Shown here: in pieces, positions 15,850 through 24,307 of the stretch | Numbering within the stretch: the first letter of the stretch is position 1 | How the letters are laid out: every line of letters starts with the position of its first letter | Origin: Labrys sp. WJW | GTDB lineage: Bacteria > Pseudomonadota > Alphaproteobacteria > Rhizobiales > Labraceae | Assembly (NCBI RefSeq): GCF_001676615.1 | Contig: NZ_LYXZ01000022.1 | Location: forward strand, 62,001-126,000 | Reading direction: 5' to 3' | DNA: 64,000 nucleotides | Notes under the pieces: model-generated | Told to the model about the DNA's origin: nothing | What the model saw: the letters and a program-made list of their open reading frames with translations, nothing else | Databases searched by the model: none | Translations under genes and position numbers: made by a program

Positions 15850-16904
15850 GACGCCCTCCTGCGTGCGAGATTGGCGGTGGCGGCGACGACGGCCAGGATC
15901 AACACGCCCTCGATGCCGTTGACCCAGTAGGTCGAGACATGGAGGAGCTGGAATCCGTTGGTGAGCGCCCCCAGGAAGACGGCGGCGAGCAGCGTGCCCG
16001 CCACGGTCGGCACCAGCCGGCGCGAAAACATGAAGCCGAGAAAGGCGGTCGCCACCACCGGCAGCAGCATGTCGCCCGAGCCCCCGGTCGCCCCGCTGAG
16101 GAAGGCGACCGACACAACGCCCGCCAGCCCGCCCAGCAGCCCGCTGGCGACATAGGACAATGCGACATAACGGTCGACGGCGATACCGGCGGCCTTGGCC
16201 GCCTCGCGATGGCCGCCCACCGCATAGGCACGCAGGCCGAAAGGCGTGAGATGCAACAAAACGGCCAGGACCGCGCAGAGGGCCAGGAGTAGCCAGCCGA
16301 GCACGGGAATGTCGAGCGGTCCCGGCAGGCCGAGCCAGTCGATCAGCGGCGAGGCGGCGGGAATGGTGGTGTTCTCGGTCACCACCAGTTCGAGCCCGGC
16401 GCAGACATTCATGGCGGCCAGGGTCGCCAGCAAGGGCAGGATCCTGAGCCAGACCACGGCAATGGCATTGACCAGGCCGACGAGAAGGCCGACGCCGAGC
16501 GAGGCCGTCACGCAGGCAAGGTCCGAGAAGCCCGCCTGGTTGAGCAAGGCGAAGATCGCGGCCGAAAGCCCGAGCGTGCCAGCCAGGGAGAGATCGATGC
16601 CGCCGGCGATCACATCCGAGCCGCCGGCGATCAGCACCAGCGTCAGGCCGAACCCCAAGATGCCCAGCACCGCCGATTGCGACAGGATGAGGCCGATATT
16701 GGCGGGCGAGACAAAGGAGGGCACGTTGATGGCGAAGAAAGCCATCACGGCCAGGAAGAACAGCAGCCCACCGGCCCGGACCAGGCGGGCACCGGCACCG
16801 CCGGCAAGATCCCGCCAGCGTGTTCCTGCCCGCGTCGCGTGAGGTTCGGGCCGGATCGAGGCTGATGTCGCGGAAGCGATGGCGTCCAGGGTCTCATGCG
16901 GCAT
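15846..16904 (-). CDS. Ribose-type sugar ABC transporter permease (first of two)
   Basis: A 352-residue membrane protein of the RbsC family with a roughly 40-residue hydrophilic N-terminal extension. Signatures are GGIDLSLAGTLGLSAAIFAL and LLATLAAMNVCAGLELVVT. The end VAGTLLAAVFLGALTNGFQL aligns with the second permease, so the two probably form a heterodimeric channel. It overlaps the ATPase gene by 11 bases. The first residues are less certain because no strong ribosome-binding site is seen. Confidence 0.9.
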   Translation of the reverse strand: MPHETLDAIASATSASIRPEPHATRAGTRWRDLAGGAGARLVRAGGLLFFLAVMAFFAINVPSFVSPANIGLILSQSAVLGILGFGLTLVLIAGGSDVIAGGIDLSLAGTLGLSAAIFALLNQAGFSDLACVTASLGVGLLVGLVNAIAVVWLRILPLLATLAAMNVCAGLELVVTENTTIPAASPLIDWLGLPGPLDIPVLGWLLLALCAVLAVLLHLTPFGLRAYAVGGHREAAKAAGIAVDRYVALSYVASGLLGGLAGVVSVAFLSGATGGSGDMLLPVVATAFLGFMFSRRLVPTVAGTLLAAVFLGALTNGFQLLHVSTYWVNGIEGVLILAVVAATANLARRRAS

Positions 16905-18423
16905 GGCTGGCTCCTTCCCCTGGGCCGACGCCCGTCAAGGCCGCGGCCAGCAGCTGGTCGGACGAGGTAGCAGCGGTCTCATAGGTGCCGACCACACCGC
17001 CTCGATGCATCACCAGGACGCGGTCGCACACGCCCAGAAGCTCGTCGAGATCGGCCGAGAGCAGCAGGACGCCCGCCCCCTCCTCCGCCAGCTCGGCGAT
17101 GAGGCGATAGATCTCGGCCTTGGCCGCGACGTCGACGCCCACCGTCGGCTCGTCGAGGACATAGACGTCGGAACGGCGCGCCAGCCACTTGGCGATCACC
17201 ACCTTCTGCTGGTTGCCGCCGCTGAGGGTGCGCACGGGCGCATCCTGGCTGCTGGCCTTGATCTTGAGTGCCTCGATCAGCCTCGACACCTTCGAACGCT
17301 CGCCGGAGCGGTCGAGCCAGCCCAGGCGTGTGATCTGACCGAGACTGGCGAGGGTGGCGTTCTCGCGGATGGAGAGGCCGAGCGCCACGCCCTGGGCCCG
17401 GCGGTCCTCCGGCACCAAGGCGAGACCCGCCTGTGCCGCTGCCACCGGACTGGAGAGGCGCCGCGCCCGTCCGTCGACCTCGATCGTGCCTGCCCGCGCC
17501 GGCCGCAGCCCGAACAGAGCCTGGACCAGTTCCTTGGCCCCGGAACCGAGCAACCCGGTCAGCCCGACCACTTCGCCGCGATGCACGGCCAAGGACACAT
17601 TGGCGAAGGCCGGCGGCGCATCGAGGCCCGTAACGGACAGCACGGGCTTGCCGCGCCCGGCGCGATGCCGGGGGAAGAGGTCCTTGACGTCACGATCGAC
17701 CATGAGCCGGGTGATCTCGCCGATCGTCGTGCGCGAGGGCTCGATATGGGCGACGTCCCGGCCGTTGCGCATGATGGTCACGACGTCGCAGATGCGCTCG
17801 ATCTCGGCCAGGTAATGCGAGATGTAGATACTGGTGAGGCCGCGCGCCTTCAATTGCGCGATGGCGGCGAACAGGCTTTCGACCTCGCGCTTGGCCAGGG
17901 CCGCCGTGGGCTCGTCGAAGATGATCAGGCGGGGCTTGGCCAGCAGGGCCCGCGTGATCTGGACGATCTGCTGCTGCGCCGTCGACAGGTCGCGGATGAG
18001 CGCGCCGCGCGGCAGGGTGATGCCGAAGAAATGCCGAAGGGCCTCGTCGGCCCGACGCTGCAGGCTCCCCTGCCAGACACCGAAGCGGGACCCCATGGCT
18101 TCGCGCCCCAGGAACAGCGCCTCGCCGACGGTGGCGGTCGGCACCAGCAGCCGGTCCTGGTGGATGAAGGCGATGCCGAGCTGCTCGGCCTTCTGGGGAG
18201 AGAGATGATCGAGCGGCTTACCCTCGAATTCGATGCTGCCGGCCTCCGGGCTGACGAGACCGGCCAGGGCCTTGATCAGGGTCGACTTGCCGGCGCCGTT
18301 CTGCCCGACCAGGCCGTGGACGGTACCGGGCGTGACCACGAGCGAGGCGTCGTCGAGCGCCCGGGTCGGTCCGAAGGTCTTGACGAGGCCGCGCATGGCC
18401 AGAACGGGAGGTGGTGAGGTCAT
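16894..18423 (-). CDS. Ribose-type sugar ABC transporter double ATPase (RbsA/MglA-like)
   Basis: A 509-residue protein with two ABC domains. The first has Walker A GQNGAGKST near residue 39, signature LSTAQQQIVQITRAL and Walker B LIIFDEPTAAL. The second has the degenerate Walker A normal for this family (GLLGSGAKEL), signature LSGGNQQKVVIAKWL and Walker B VYVLDEPTVGVD. The start at 18423 (MTSPPPVLAMRGL) gives the normal family length. A longer frame to 18570 has a low-complexity Arg/Pro-rich head unlike the family. It is 186 bp downstream of the binding-protein gene. Confidence 0.92.
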   Translation of the reverse strand: MTSPPPVLAMRGLVKTFGPTRALDDASLVVTPGTVHGLVGQNGAGKSTLIKALAGLVSPEAGSIEFEGKPLDHLSPQKAEQLGIAFIHQDRLLVPTATVGEALFLGREAMGSRFGVWQGSLQRRADEALRHFFGITLPRGALIRDLSTAQQQIVQITRALLAKPRLIIFDEPTAALAKREVESLFAAIAQLKARGLTSIYISHYLAEIERICDVVTIMRNGRDVAHIEPSRTTIGEITRLMVDRDVKDLFPRHRAGRGKPVLSVTGLDAPPAFANVSLAVHRGEVVGLTGLLGSGAKELVQALFGLRPARAGTIEVDGRARRLSSPVAAAQAGLALVPEDRRAQGVALGLSIRENATLASLGQITRLGWLDRSGERSKVSRLIEALKIKASSQDAPVRTLSGGNQQKVVIAKWLARRSDVYVLDEPTVGVDVAAKAEIYRLIAELAEEGAGVLLLSADLDELLGVCDRVLVMHRGGVVGTYETAATSSDQLLAAALTGVGPGEGASHAA

Positions 18424-18609
18424 GGCATCGATCGTCGCTCGGCGTCGCCGGCGCGCCGGCCGGCTCGGCCCTTGTCCAGGGAATGCGGCACGGTGCCGGC
18501 AAAGCGGAAGAGCCACCCCATCCCGGCTTGCGGATGGGGTGGCTGGGCAGGATGGTGTCAACGAGGGCACCCTGCGGGGTCGGTCAGGCGTCAGGCCATC
18601 ATGTACTGA

Positions 18610-19626
18610 TTAGGCTTGGCCGAGCTGCTTCTGCACCTCGGCGGCGTTCTTCTTGTTGGCGATGACGGCCGGCAGGAAGGTTTGCGAGGGCAGCGTGGTA
18701 TCGCCGTTGAGATAGCGGGCGAGGTTCAAAACCGCCTGGCGGCCGATGACGGAGGGTTGCTGGGCCGCCACCGCGCCGGCCGGCGCCTTGGGATCCTTGA
18801 CCAGCGCCAGCACTTCGGGCGTGCCGTCGACGCCATAGGTGAGGATCTCGCTGCGTCCGGCGGCGATCAGGGCCTGGGTGGCGCCGAGCTGGGGAATGTC
18901 CCAGGCCGACCAGATGGCAGAGATCGATCCCTTGTCCGGATATTTGCTGAGCAAAGCGGTGATCTGCGCATAGGCATCCTGCACCGTGTTGGGGATGACG
19001 TCGCGCAATTCGGGCTGGATGATCTTCACCTCGGGATAATATTTCAGCACGTTGCGCAGCTGGGTGTAGCGGATCTCGCAGACCGGAACGCCCGAAAAGC
19101 CGTTGAAGACCACGACATTGCCCTTGCCGCCGATATCGGAAACCAGCTGCAGGGCGAGCTGGGCGCCCAGGGAGAAATTGTCCGAGGTCGCCGTGTTGAT
19201 GACGTTGGTCGAAGGCAGGTCGACGGAAAAGACCGGAATGCCGGCCTGGCGCAGCTTCTTCAGCCAGGGATCGATGACCGAGAGCGTCCCGAGCGTCTGG
19301 ATCACCGCGTCGGGCTTTTGCGTCACCAGGGTCTGCAGCTGGCTGACCAGCGTCTTGTCGTTGCGCCCGGCATCGAGGCCGATCGGCGTGCCGCCAAGTT
19401 CCTTCACGGTCTCGACCTGGGCCTGATAGGCCTTGAGATCGAAGAAGTGATCGGTACCCGCGACGCTGATCGCGATGGTCTTGCCCTTGAGCGAGGGCAA
19501 TCCCGCTTCCGGCTTGGCGGTATCGTCGGCCCGGGCGGTACCGCCCAGGGCTGCGGCGGCAGCCAGGGCCGAACCCATTTTAAGAAGCGAGCGGCGCCCG
19601 AGCGGCGCGGAGGAAATCGTCGTCAT
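18610..19626 (-). CDS. Periplasmic sugar-binding protein (RbsB-like), Tat signal
   Basis: A 338-residue family-1 periplasmic binding protein. The N-terminus has a twin-arginine motif (LGRRSLLKMGS) before a hydrophobic stretch and an ARA-type cleavage site, implying folded export by Tat. The mature domain shows the RbsB pattern: TIAISVAGTDHFFDLKAYQAQ, QKPDAVIQTLGTLSVIDPWL and GIPVFSVDLPST. The start at 19626 gives MTTISSAPLGRR. A putative operator/promoter lies just upstream. The ligand is unknown, perhaps a sugar or sugar-like polyol. Confidence 0.88.
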   Translation of the reverse strand: MTTISSAPLGRRSLLKMGSALAAAAALGGTARADDTAKPEAGLPSLKGKTIAISVAGTDHFFDLKAYQAQVETVKELGGTPIGLDAGRNDKTLVSQLQTLVTQKPDAVIQTLGTLSVIDPWLKKLRQAGIPVFSVDLPSTNVINTATSDNFSLGAQLALQLVSDIGGKGNVVVFNGFSGVPVCEIRYTQLRNVLKYYPEVKIIQPELRDVIPNTVQDAYAQITALLSKYPDKGSISAIWSAWDIPQLGATQALIAAGRSEILTYGVDGTPEVLALVKDPKAPAGAVAAQQPSVIGRQAVLNLARYLNGDTTLPSQTFLPAVIANKKNAAEVQKQLGQA

Positions 19627-19673
19627 CGTGTCGGTCCAGCTTTGATTTGGCCCGTCTGTCGAGGCCTGACCAA

Positions 19674-19733
19674 AGCACACACGGCCGCCGACATAATGTC
19701 AACTAAATTTATAGACTTAATATAATTAATTGA
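19674..19733 (-). promoter_or_regulatory. Candidate promoter and operator of the ribose-type importer
   Basis: On the minus strand TTGACA (19697-19702) and TGTGCT (19674-19679) are 17 bp apart, placing a start site about 40 bp before the binding-protein gene. Overlapping the -35 box, 19699-19733 is an AT-rich imperfect dyad (ends TCAA...TTGA, inner TTTATA/TATAAT) unlike the GC-rich surroundings. This is the expected position for a repressor site. Confidence 0.4.
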
Positions 19734-19794
19734 CCGCCAACCGCCGGAACCGTCACTGGGTCATGGGAACGCCTCCCCCGAGCAACCCGACGCG

Positions 19795-20307
19795 TCAGGC
19801 CATTCGGTGCAGCGACACGCTCGTCTTCGGGCCGTTCTTGATGGTCTGGAACACCACGCAGTAGCGTTCGGTCAGCTTCAGCAATTGGTCGAGCCGCTCC
19901 TGCGGCGCCTCGCTGTCGACATCGAAGCGAAGCCGGATCTCGGCAAAGCCGACCGGCGCCTCCCTGTCGACCCCCAGCGTGCCGCGAAAATCGAGGTCTC
20001 CCTCGGCGCTGACCTGGCCGGCCTTGAGAGGCAGGTCGATCGCCGTCGCCACCGATTTCAGCGTCACGCCGGCGCAGGCCACCAGGGCTTCCAGCAGCAT
20101 GTCGCCGGAGCACAATTCCAGTCCGGATCCGCCGGTCGCCGGATGCAGCCCGGCCGTGGCGAGCGCCCGCCCGGTTTCGACCTTGCACGCGATGCCCTCG
20201 CCATCGATCGAGCCCTTGGCTTTCAGGGTGATCAGGGCCGTTTTCGGATCGGCGCGATAACGATCCTTGATCGGCGCCTGCATGGCGCGCAGTTCCGTCG
20301 AATCCAT
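19795..20307 (-). CDS. OsmC-family protein
   Basis: A 170-residue cytosolic protein. The motif SGDMLLEALVACAGVTL near residue 82 and the C-terminal ERYCVVFQTIK near residue 147 supply the two redox-active Cys residues of the OsmC/Ohr superfamily, which reduces organic peroxides or handles related stress. The start at 20307 (MDSTELRAMQ) has GGGAGGG just upstream. The family pattern is closer to OsmC-like YhfA proteins than to Ohr. It is on the same strand as, but upstream of, the sugar importer, with the importer promoter between them, so it is probably a separate unit. Confidence 0.82.
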   Translation of the reverse strand: MDSTELRAMQAPIKDRYRADPKTALITLKAKGSIDGEGIACKVETGRALATAGLHPATGGSGLELCSGDMLLEALVACAGVTLKSVATAIDLPLKAGQVSAEGDLDFRGTLGVDREAPVGFAEIRLRFDVDSEAPQERLDQLLKLTERYCVVFQTIKNGPKTSVSLHRMA

Positions 20308-20530
20308 CTGTCCCTCCCGGACCATCATGATGTGCATTGGCCCGGACTATAGGCTCGGCATGAGGCTTGGCAAACTCATGTCCGGATCCGCCCGGCCTTT
20401 GGAGGTTCATGCCCGCGGGTTCGCCACCTTGCGATCCATGCAACTTTGTCTGATGAAATTAAGGTCACCTTCACCCGGCCGCTTGCAGAGCAGCCGGCAT
20501 TCCCATTTGCCCAACGGCGAGAGGAGCATC

Positions 20531-21298
20531 ATGTCGCGCCCGATTTTCGATCTCACCGGCCGCCGCGCCGTCGTCACCGGCGCCAGCCGCGGCATCGGCC
20601 AGACCATCGCCTTGGCCCTGGCCGAAGCGGGCGCCGATGTCGCCGTGACGGCACGCCGCCTCGAGAATCTCGAAGACACGCGCCGGCTCGTCGAACAGGC
20701 CGGGCGCCGCTGCATCGCCCTGGCGCAGGACGTCGCCGACGTCGCCGACTGCAACACCGTGATCGGCCAGGCGGCCAAGGCCCTCGGCGGCCTCGACATC
20801 CTGGTCAACAATGCCGGCGTCGAGAATGTCAGGCCTTCCTTCGACGTCGACGAAGCCCTGTGGGATGTGATCGTCTCCACCAACCTCAAGGGCGCCTTCT
20901 TCTGCTCGCAGGCGGCGGGCCGGATCATGGCGGCAGCCGATGGCGGCGCCATCGTCAATCTTTGCTCCCTCACCTCCTTCGTCGGCATTCCCACCGCTGT
21001 GCCCTATGGCGCCTCCAAATCCGGCCTGCTCGGCGTCACCCGCGCCCTCGCCGCCGAATGGGCCGGCCATGGCATCCGGGTCAATGCCATCGCGCCCGGC
21101 TATTTCCGCACGGCGATGACCGAGGTGTTCTACCAGGACGAGGCGTGGCAGGGGCAGATGCTGGCCAAGATCCCGCAGCGGCGCTTCGGCGAGCAGGCGG
21201 ACATCGCGGGTGTCGCAGTGTTCCTGTGCTCGGATGCCTCGGCCTATGTCACCGGCCATTGCATCCCGGTCGACGGCGGCTATCTCGCCTCGATCTGA
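20531..21298 (+). CDS. Short-chain dehydrogenase/reductase (SDR)
   Basis: A 255-residue classical SDR: cofactor motif TGASRGIG near residue 15, NNAG near 90, catalytic Ser in NLCSLTS near 143 and YGASK near 157-161. It starts with GAGGAG five bases upstream. NAD(P)-dependent oxidation or reduction of a hydroxy/keto group in the cytosol is expected. It precedes a spermidine/putrescine-type importer and two more dehydrogenases on the same strand. An SDR, a HisD-like enzyme and a zinc alcohol dehydrogenase together recall the hpsO/hpsN/hpsP set for dihydroxypropanesulfonate. That pathway assignment is only inferred. Confidence 0.88.
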   Translation: MSRPIFDLTGRRAVVTGASRGIGQTIALALAEAGADVAVTARRLENLEDTRRLVEQAGRRCIALAQDVADVADCNTVIGQAAKALGGLDILVNNAGVENVRPSFDVDEALWDVIVSTNLKGAFFCSQAAGRIMAAADGGAIVNLCSLTSFVGIPTAVPYGASKSGLLGVTRALAAEWAGHGIRVNAIAPGYFRTAMTEVFYQDEAWQGQMLAKIPQRRFGEQADIAGVAVFLCSDASAYVTGHCIPVDGGYLASI

Positions 21299-21330
21299 TT
21301 CTGGGCGGCGGTGAGCCTCGACGGACCGAC

Positions 21331-21415
21331 CGTCATTGCGAGCGTAGCGAAGCAATCCAGACCTCGGACGCTGCACCATTCGGCCCCTGGATTGCTTCGC
21401 TACGCTCGCAATGAC
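21331..21415. repeat. Intergenic palindrome, family A copy 3
   Basis: CGTCATTGCGAGCGTAGCGA and its inverse TCGCTACGCTCGCAATGACA frame a nearly complete hairpin with inner CAATCCAG / CTGGATTG. This is the short form, without the extra right-hand module. Confidence 0.85.
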
Positions 21416-21534
21416 AATTTCCCTGCAATGTTCGTTGGTTTGAACCAGTCCTACACTGTACACTGCACAATAATTAATCACCGTAACCGGTACGAGCAAG
21501 AATTGCGCATGCAGCGTTGACCATACCTGTATGT

Positions 21535-21550
21535 AGCTGTATATACAGCT
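21535..21550. promoter_or_regulatory. Perfect 16-bp palindrome, HutC-type GntR operator
   Basis: AGCTGTATATACAGCT is self-complementary and contains GTATATAC, which fits the GTnTAnAC consensus known for HutC-subfamily GntR regulators. It lies 67 bp before the importer ATPase start. A HutC-type regulator is encoded at the end of the same gene cluster (28525-29256), so autogenous cluster control is the simplest reading. A partial copy (CTGTATGTAG) lies just to its left. Confidence 0.6.
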
Positions 21551-21616
21551 TGGTATCGCTGCGCGTCCTGCCGATGAGCAGGCGCCGATGGCGGCTTCGG
21601 AAGACAGGGGAACGAA

Positions 21617-22738
21617 ATGGAATCTGCGTCCGGCGGAGCAAGTTCCTTTGCCGTGTCCGTCAGGGATGTCGCCATGATCTTCGGCGACGTCCATGCGGTC
21701 AAAAGCGCATCCTTCGACCTGCCCAGGGGCAAGTTCCTTACCATTCTCGGCCCGTCCGGCTCGGGCAAGACCACGCTGCTGCGCATGGTGGCTGGCTTCG
21801 ATGCGCCGAGCCGCGGCGAGATCTTCATCAACGGCCAGCCCGTCAGCGCCGTGCCCGCACACAAGCGAGCCATCGGCATGGTGTTCCAGAAACTGGCCCT
21901 CTTCCCCCACATGACGGCCGCCGAGAACGTCGCCTTCCCCCTCAAGATGCGCCGCCACGATGCCCGCGGCATTGCCGCCAAGGTCGAGCGCTATCTCGAA
22001 CTCGTGCGCCTCGGCGGCTATGGGTCGCGCCGCATCAACGAATTGTCGGGCGGCCAGCAGCAGCGTGTGGCGATCGCCCGCGCCTTGGTGTTCGAGCCCG
22101 ACCTCCTGCTGCTCGACGAGCCGCTGGCCGCGCTCGACCGCAAGCTGCGCGAGGAGATGCAGCTGGAATTCCGCCGCATCCAGAAAGAGCTCGGGGTCAC
22201 CACCATCAACGTCACCCATGACCAGCGCGAGGCCCTGGTGGTCTCGGACGAGATCATCGTGATGGATGGCGGTCAGATCCAGCAGAAGGCCCGTCCGCTC
22301 GACACCTACAGGACGCCGGCCAACCCCTTCGTCGCCAATTTCATCGGCGTGACCAATTTCATCGAGGGCGTGGCCGGTGCTGCGACCGCTTCCACCCTGG
22401 CCTTCACCAGCGCGGGGCGCAGCCTCGTCGGCGTGTCAGCCAGCCCCGCCGGGTCGCCGGCGCCCGGTGAAGCATGCCAGGGCGCCATCCGGGCCGAGCA
22501 GATCCGGATCGCCTCGAGCGCGGAGAGGCTGCAGGGCCTCGAAACCGTCGTCGGCGGCGTGGTCGAGGATTCCATCTTCGAGGGCGAGCGCATCGTCTAC
22601 GAAATACGGGTTTCGGCCCTCGCGGACGCGCTGCTGCGGGTCTTCGATCACGATCCCGTCTCCCACCAGCAATTCGCCCCGGGCGAGACCGTCAGCCTGG
22701 GATGGAATGCCAAGGATATGTACGTCTTCAAGAAGTGA
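21617..22738 (+). CDS. Spermidine/putrescine-type ABC transporter ATPase (PotA-like)
   Basis: A 373-residue ABC ATPase: Walker A GPSGSGKTT near residue 45, signature [15 protein letters not shown] near 143, Walker B LLLLDEPLAALD, H-loop NVTHDQREAL. A C-terminal TOBE domain follows from about residue 280. First gene of a four-gene importer operon (ATPase, binding protein, two permeases). The start has AGGGGAA upstream. The PotA-like group imports polyamines but also many other small molecules (for example opines, phosphonates or thiamine), so the cargo should be judged from the co-encoded dehydrogenases. Confidence 0.92.
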   Translation: MESASGGASSFAVSVRDVAMIFGDVHAVKSASFDLPRGKFLTILGPSGSGKTTLLRMVAGFDAPSRGEIFINGQPVSAVPAHKRAIGMVFQKLALFPHMTAAENVAFPLKMRRHDARGIAAKVERYLELVRLGGYGSRRINELSGGQQQRVAIARALVFEPDLLLLDEPLAALDRKLREEMQLEFRRIQKELGVTTINVTHDQREALVVSDEIIVMDGGQIQQKARPLDTYRTPANPFVANFIGVTNFIEGVAGAATASTLAFTSAGRSLVGVSASPAGSPAPGEACQGAIRAEQIRIASSAERLQGLETVVGGVVEDSIFEGERIVYEIRVSALADALLRVFDHDPVSHQQFAPGETVSLGWNAKDMYVFKK

Positions 22739-22779
22739 CTTCAGAAACGACGCAACTCGCTCAAGCAGAAAGACTCCAA

Positions 22780-22880
22780 CTTGTCATAGCCGGGCTTGAC
22801 CCGGCTATCCAGAAACCACCGGCCGGCGTAACCGGGCTCGACCTTTGTCATTGCCGGGTCAAGCCCGGAAATGACAAAGG
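22780..22880. repeat. Intergenic palindrome, family C copy 1
   Basis: It has the form CTTGTCATAGCCGGGCTTGA...CCGGCTATCCAG and then, inverted, TTTGTCATTGCCGGGTCAAGCCCGG...ATGACAAAG. It lies between the importer ATPase and binding-protein genes. Other copies are at 33913-33984 and 53098-53190. Confidence 0.8.
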
Positions 22881-22952
22881 TCGAGCCAACTCGAAGACGC
22901 TGAAATGAACCGCATTGACCCAAAGAAGGTCCGATCCAGAGGAGAACCAGTG

Positions 22953-24059
22953 ATGTCACACGATCAGTTCCTGTCAGTCGAGATCCGCCGGCGTACCCTG
23001 CTCGCCTCCCTGCTGGCGGCGAGCGCCACGGCTGCCTTGGGCACGGGCCGCGCCATGGCCGCCGAACCCGAAAAGCCCTCCGAGATCATCGTGCGCGCCT
23101 GGGGCGGCAGCTGGGTCGACGCCCTGAAGGCGGGTGTCTCGGACAGCTTCACCAAGAAGACCGGCATCGCCGTGCGCCACGATCTGACCGAGGACAACGA
23201 GATCCAGCCCAAGCTCTGGGCGGCCGTGGCGCAGAAGCGCACCCCGCCGATCCATGTGAACTGGGACACCACCACCAACGCCACCAAATCGGCGCTGCGC
23301 GGCGTGACCGAGGATCTGTCCGATCTGCCCAATCTCAAGAACACCACCGAGCTCGCCAAGCCGGTCGGCCTCGACGGCTATCCGATCGTCAACACCTATG
23401 GCTATGTCTATGTGCTGGCCTACAGGCCGTCGGCCTTCCCGAACGGGGCGCCCAAATCCTGGAAGGACCTGCTCGATCCCAAGCTGAAGCGCCGCATCGC
23501 GCTCTACAATGACGGTATCGGCTTCCATTTCCCCGCGCAGGTCGCCGGCGGCGGCAAGCTGGAGGACATCCCGGCCAACATGCAGGCTGCCTGGGACTTC
23601 ATCGCCAAGGTGAAGGAGCAGCAGCCCTTGCTGGGCGAGGATCCCGATTTCACCACCTGGTTCCAGAAGGGCGAGATCGACGCGGCCTGCACGATTTCCA
23701 CCAATGCGCGCGAGGCCAAGAAGAACGGCATCGACCTCGCCTGGGTGGTGCCGGAGGAAGGCGCCAAGTTCGACACGGACGGGCTGTGGATTCCCAAGGG
23801 CCTGCCGGAGAACGAACTCTACTGGGCCAAGCAGTACATCGACCACGCCCTGACCAAGGAAGCCCAGCAGATCTGGCTCGACGGCCTGGGCCTGCCGGGC
23901 GTGGTGCCCGGCCTCACTCCGCCGGCCGATCTCGTCGACAATCCCGCCTATCCGACCAAGGAGGAGGACTTCAAGCACCTCATCCGCATCTCGTCGCGGA
24001 CGCAGGTGGAGAACGAGAGCAAGTGGTTCGCCAAGTTCAAGGAAATCATGCAGGGCTGA
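22953..24059 (+). CDS. Periplasmic binding protein of the spermidine/putrescine-type importer
   Basis: A 368-residue PotD/family-1-like extracellular binding protein. The N-terminal IRRRTLLASLLAASATAAL looks like a Tat-type signal, ending near GRAMAAEP. The mature part has IIVRAWGGSWVDALKAG, an opening common to this family, and later NTYGYVYVLAYRP and GEIDAACTISTNA. ATG 22953 has AGAGGAGAA upstream; the in-frame ATG at 22905 would add 16 residues and lacks one. It is flanked by palindromic elements on both sides. The ligand is unknown. Confidence 0.9.
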   Translation: MSHDQFLSVEIRRRTLLASLLAASATAALGTGRAMAAEPEKPSEIIVRAWGGSWVDALKAGVSDSFTKKTGIAVRHDLTEDNEIQPKLWAAVAQKRTPPIHVNWDTTTNATKSALRGVTEDLSDLPNLKNTTELAKPVGLDGYPIVNTYGYVYVLAYRPSAFPNGAPKSWKDLLDPKLKRRIALYNDGIGFHFPAQVAGGGKLEDIPANMQAAWDFIAKVKEQQPLLGEDPDFTTWFQKGEIDAACTISTNAREAKKNGIDLAWVVPEEGAKFDTDGLWIPKGLPENELYWAKQYIDHALTKEAQQIWLDGLGLPGVVPGLTPPADLVDNPAYPTKEEDFKHLIRISSRTQVENESKWFAKFKEIMQG

Positions 24060-24070
24060 GGCCGTGAGCA

Positions 24071-24247
24071 GGATAGAGCGCGCATATCCTTCCCAGGCTT
24101 CGGGGAAGGTGGCGATGCGAAGCATCGACGGAAGGGGGAGAGTCGCGACATCGAGCAGTCAAGCGGCATTGCCGCGCCACTCTCCCCCACCCGAGCCGGC
24201 TTCGCCGGCCCACCCTCCCCGAAGTCGGGGAGGGATTCTTGCGCCAC
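24071..24247. repeat. Intergenic palindrome, family D copy 1
   Basis: It begins GGATAGAGCGCG, continues with a small hairpin (CTTCC...GGGGAAGG) and GACGGAAGGGGGAGAG, and ends CCTCCCCGAAGTCGGGGAGG. The same order of blocks recurs at 36831-37005. It fills the gap between the binding-protein gene and the first permease gene of the importer. Confidence 0.85.
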
Positions 24248-24307
24248 ACTTGCCTTAGTCGAGAGGCCTGAGTTCAGAGCCCGGCCATACCATCAAGGAC
24301 CGACAGG

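Larger units (their letters stand above)
21299..21616. other. Gap between SDR and importer with repeat and operator
   Basis: These 318 bases hold a family-A palindrome (21331-21415), then an AT-rich stretch around 21425-21550 that ends in the palindrome at 21535-21550. No gene is seen. The AT-rich part is the likely promoter region of the polyamine-type importer operon. Confidence 0.5.

Noticed and set aside
16879..18417. 512-codon plus-strand open frame opposite the sugar ATPase
   Set aside because: It mirrors the double ABC ATPase almost exactly. The composition (Gly/Arg/Gln-rich) is typical of antisense reading in high GC.
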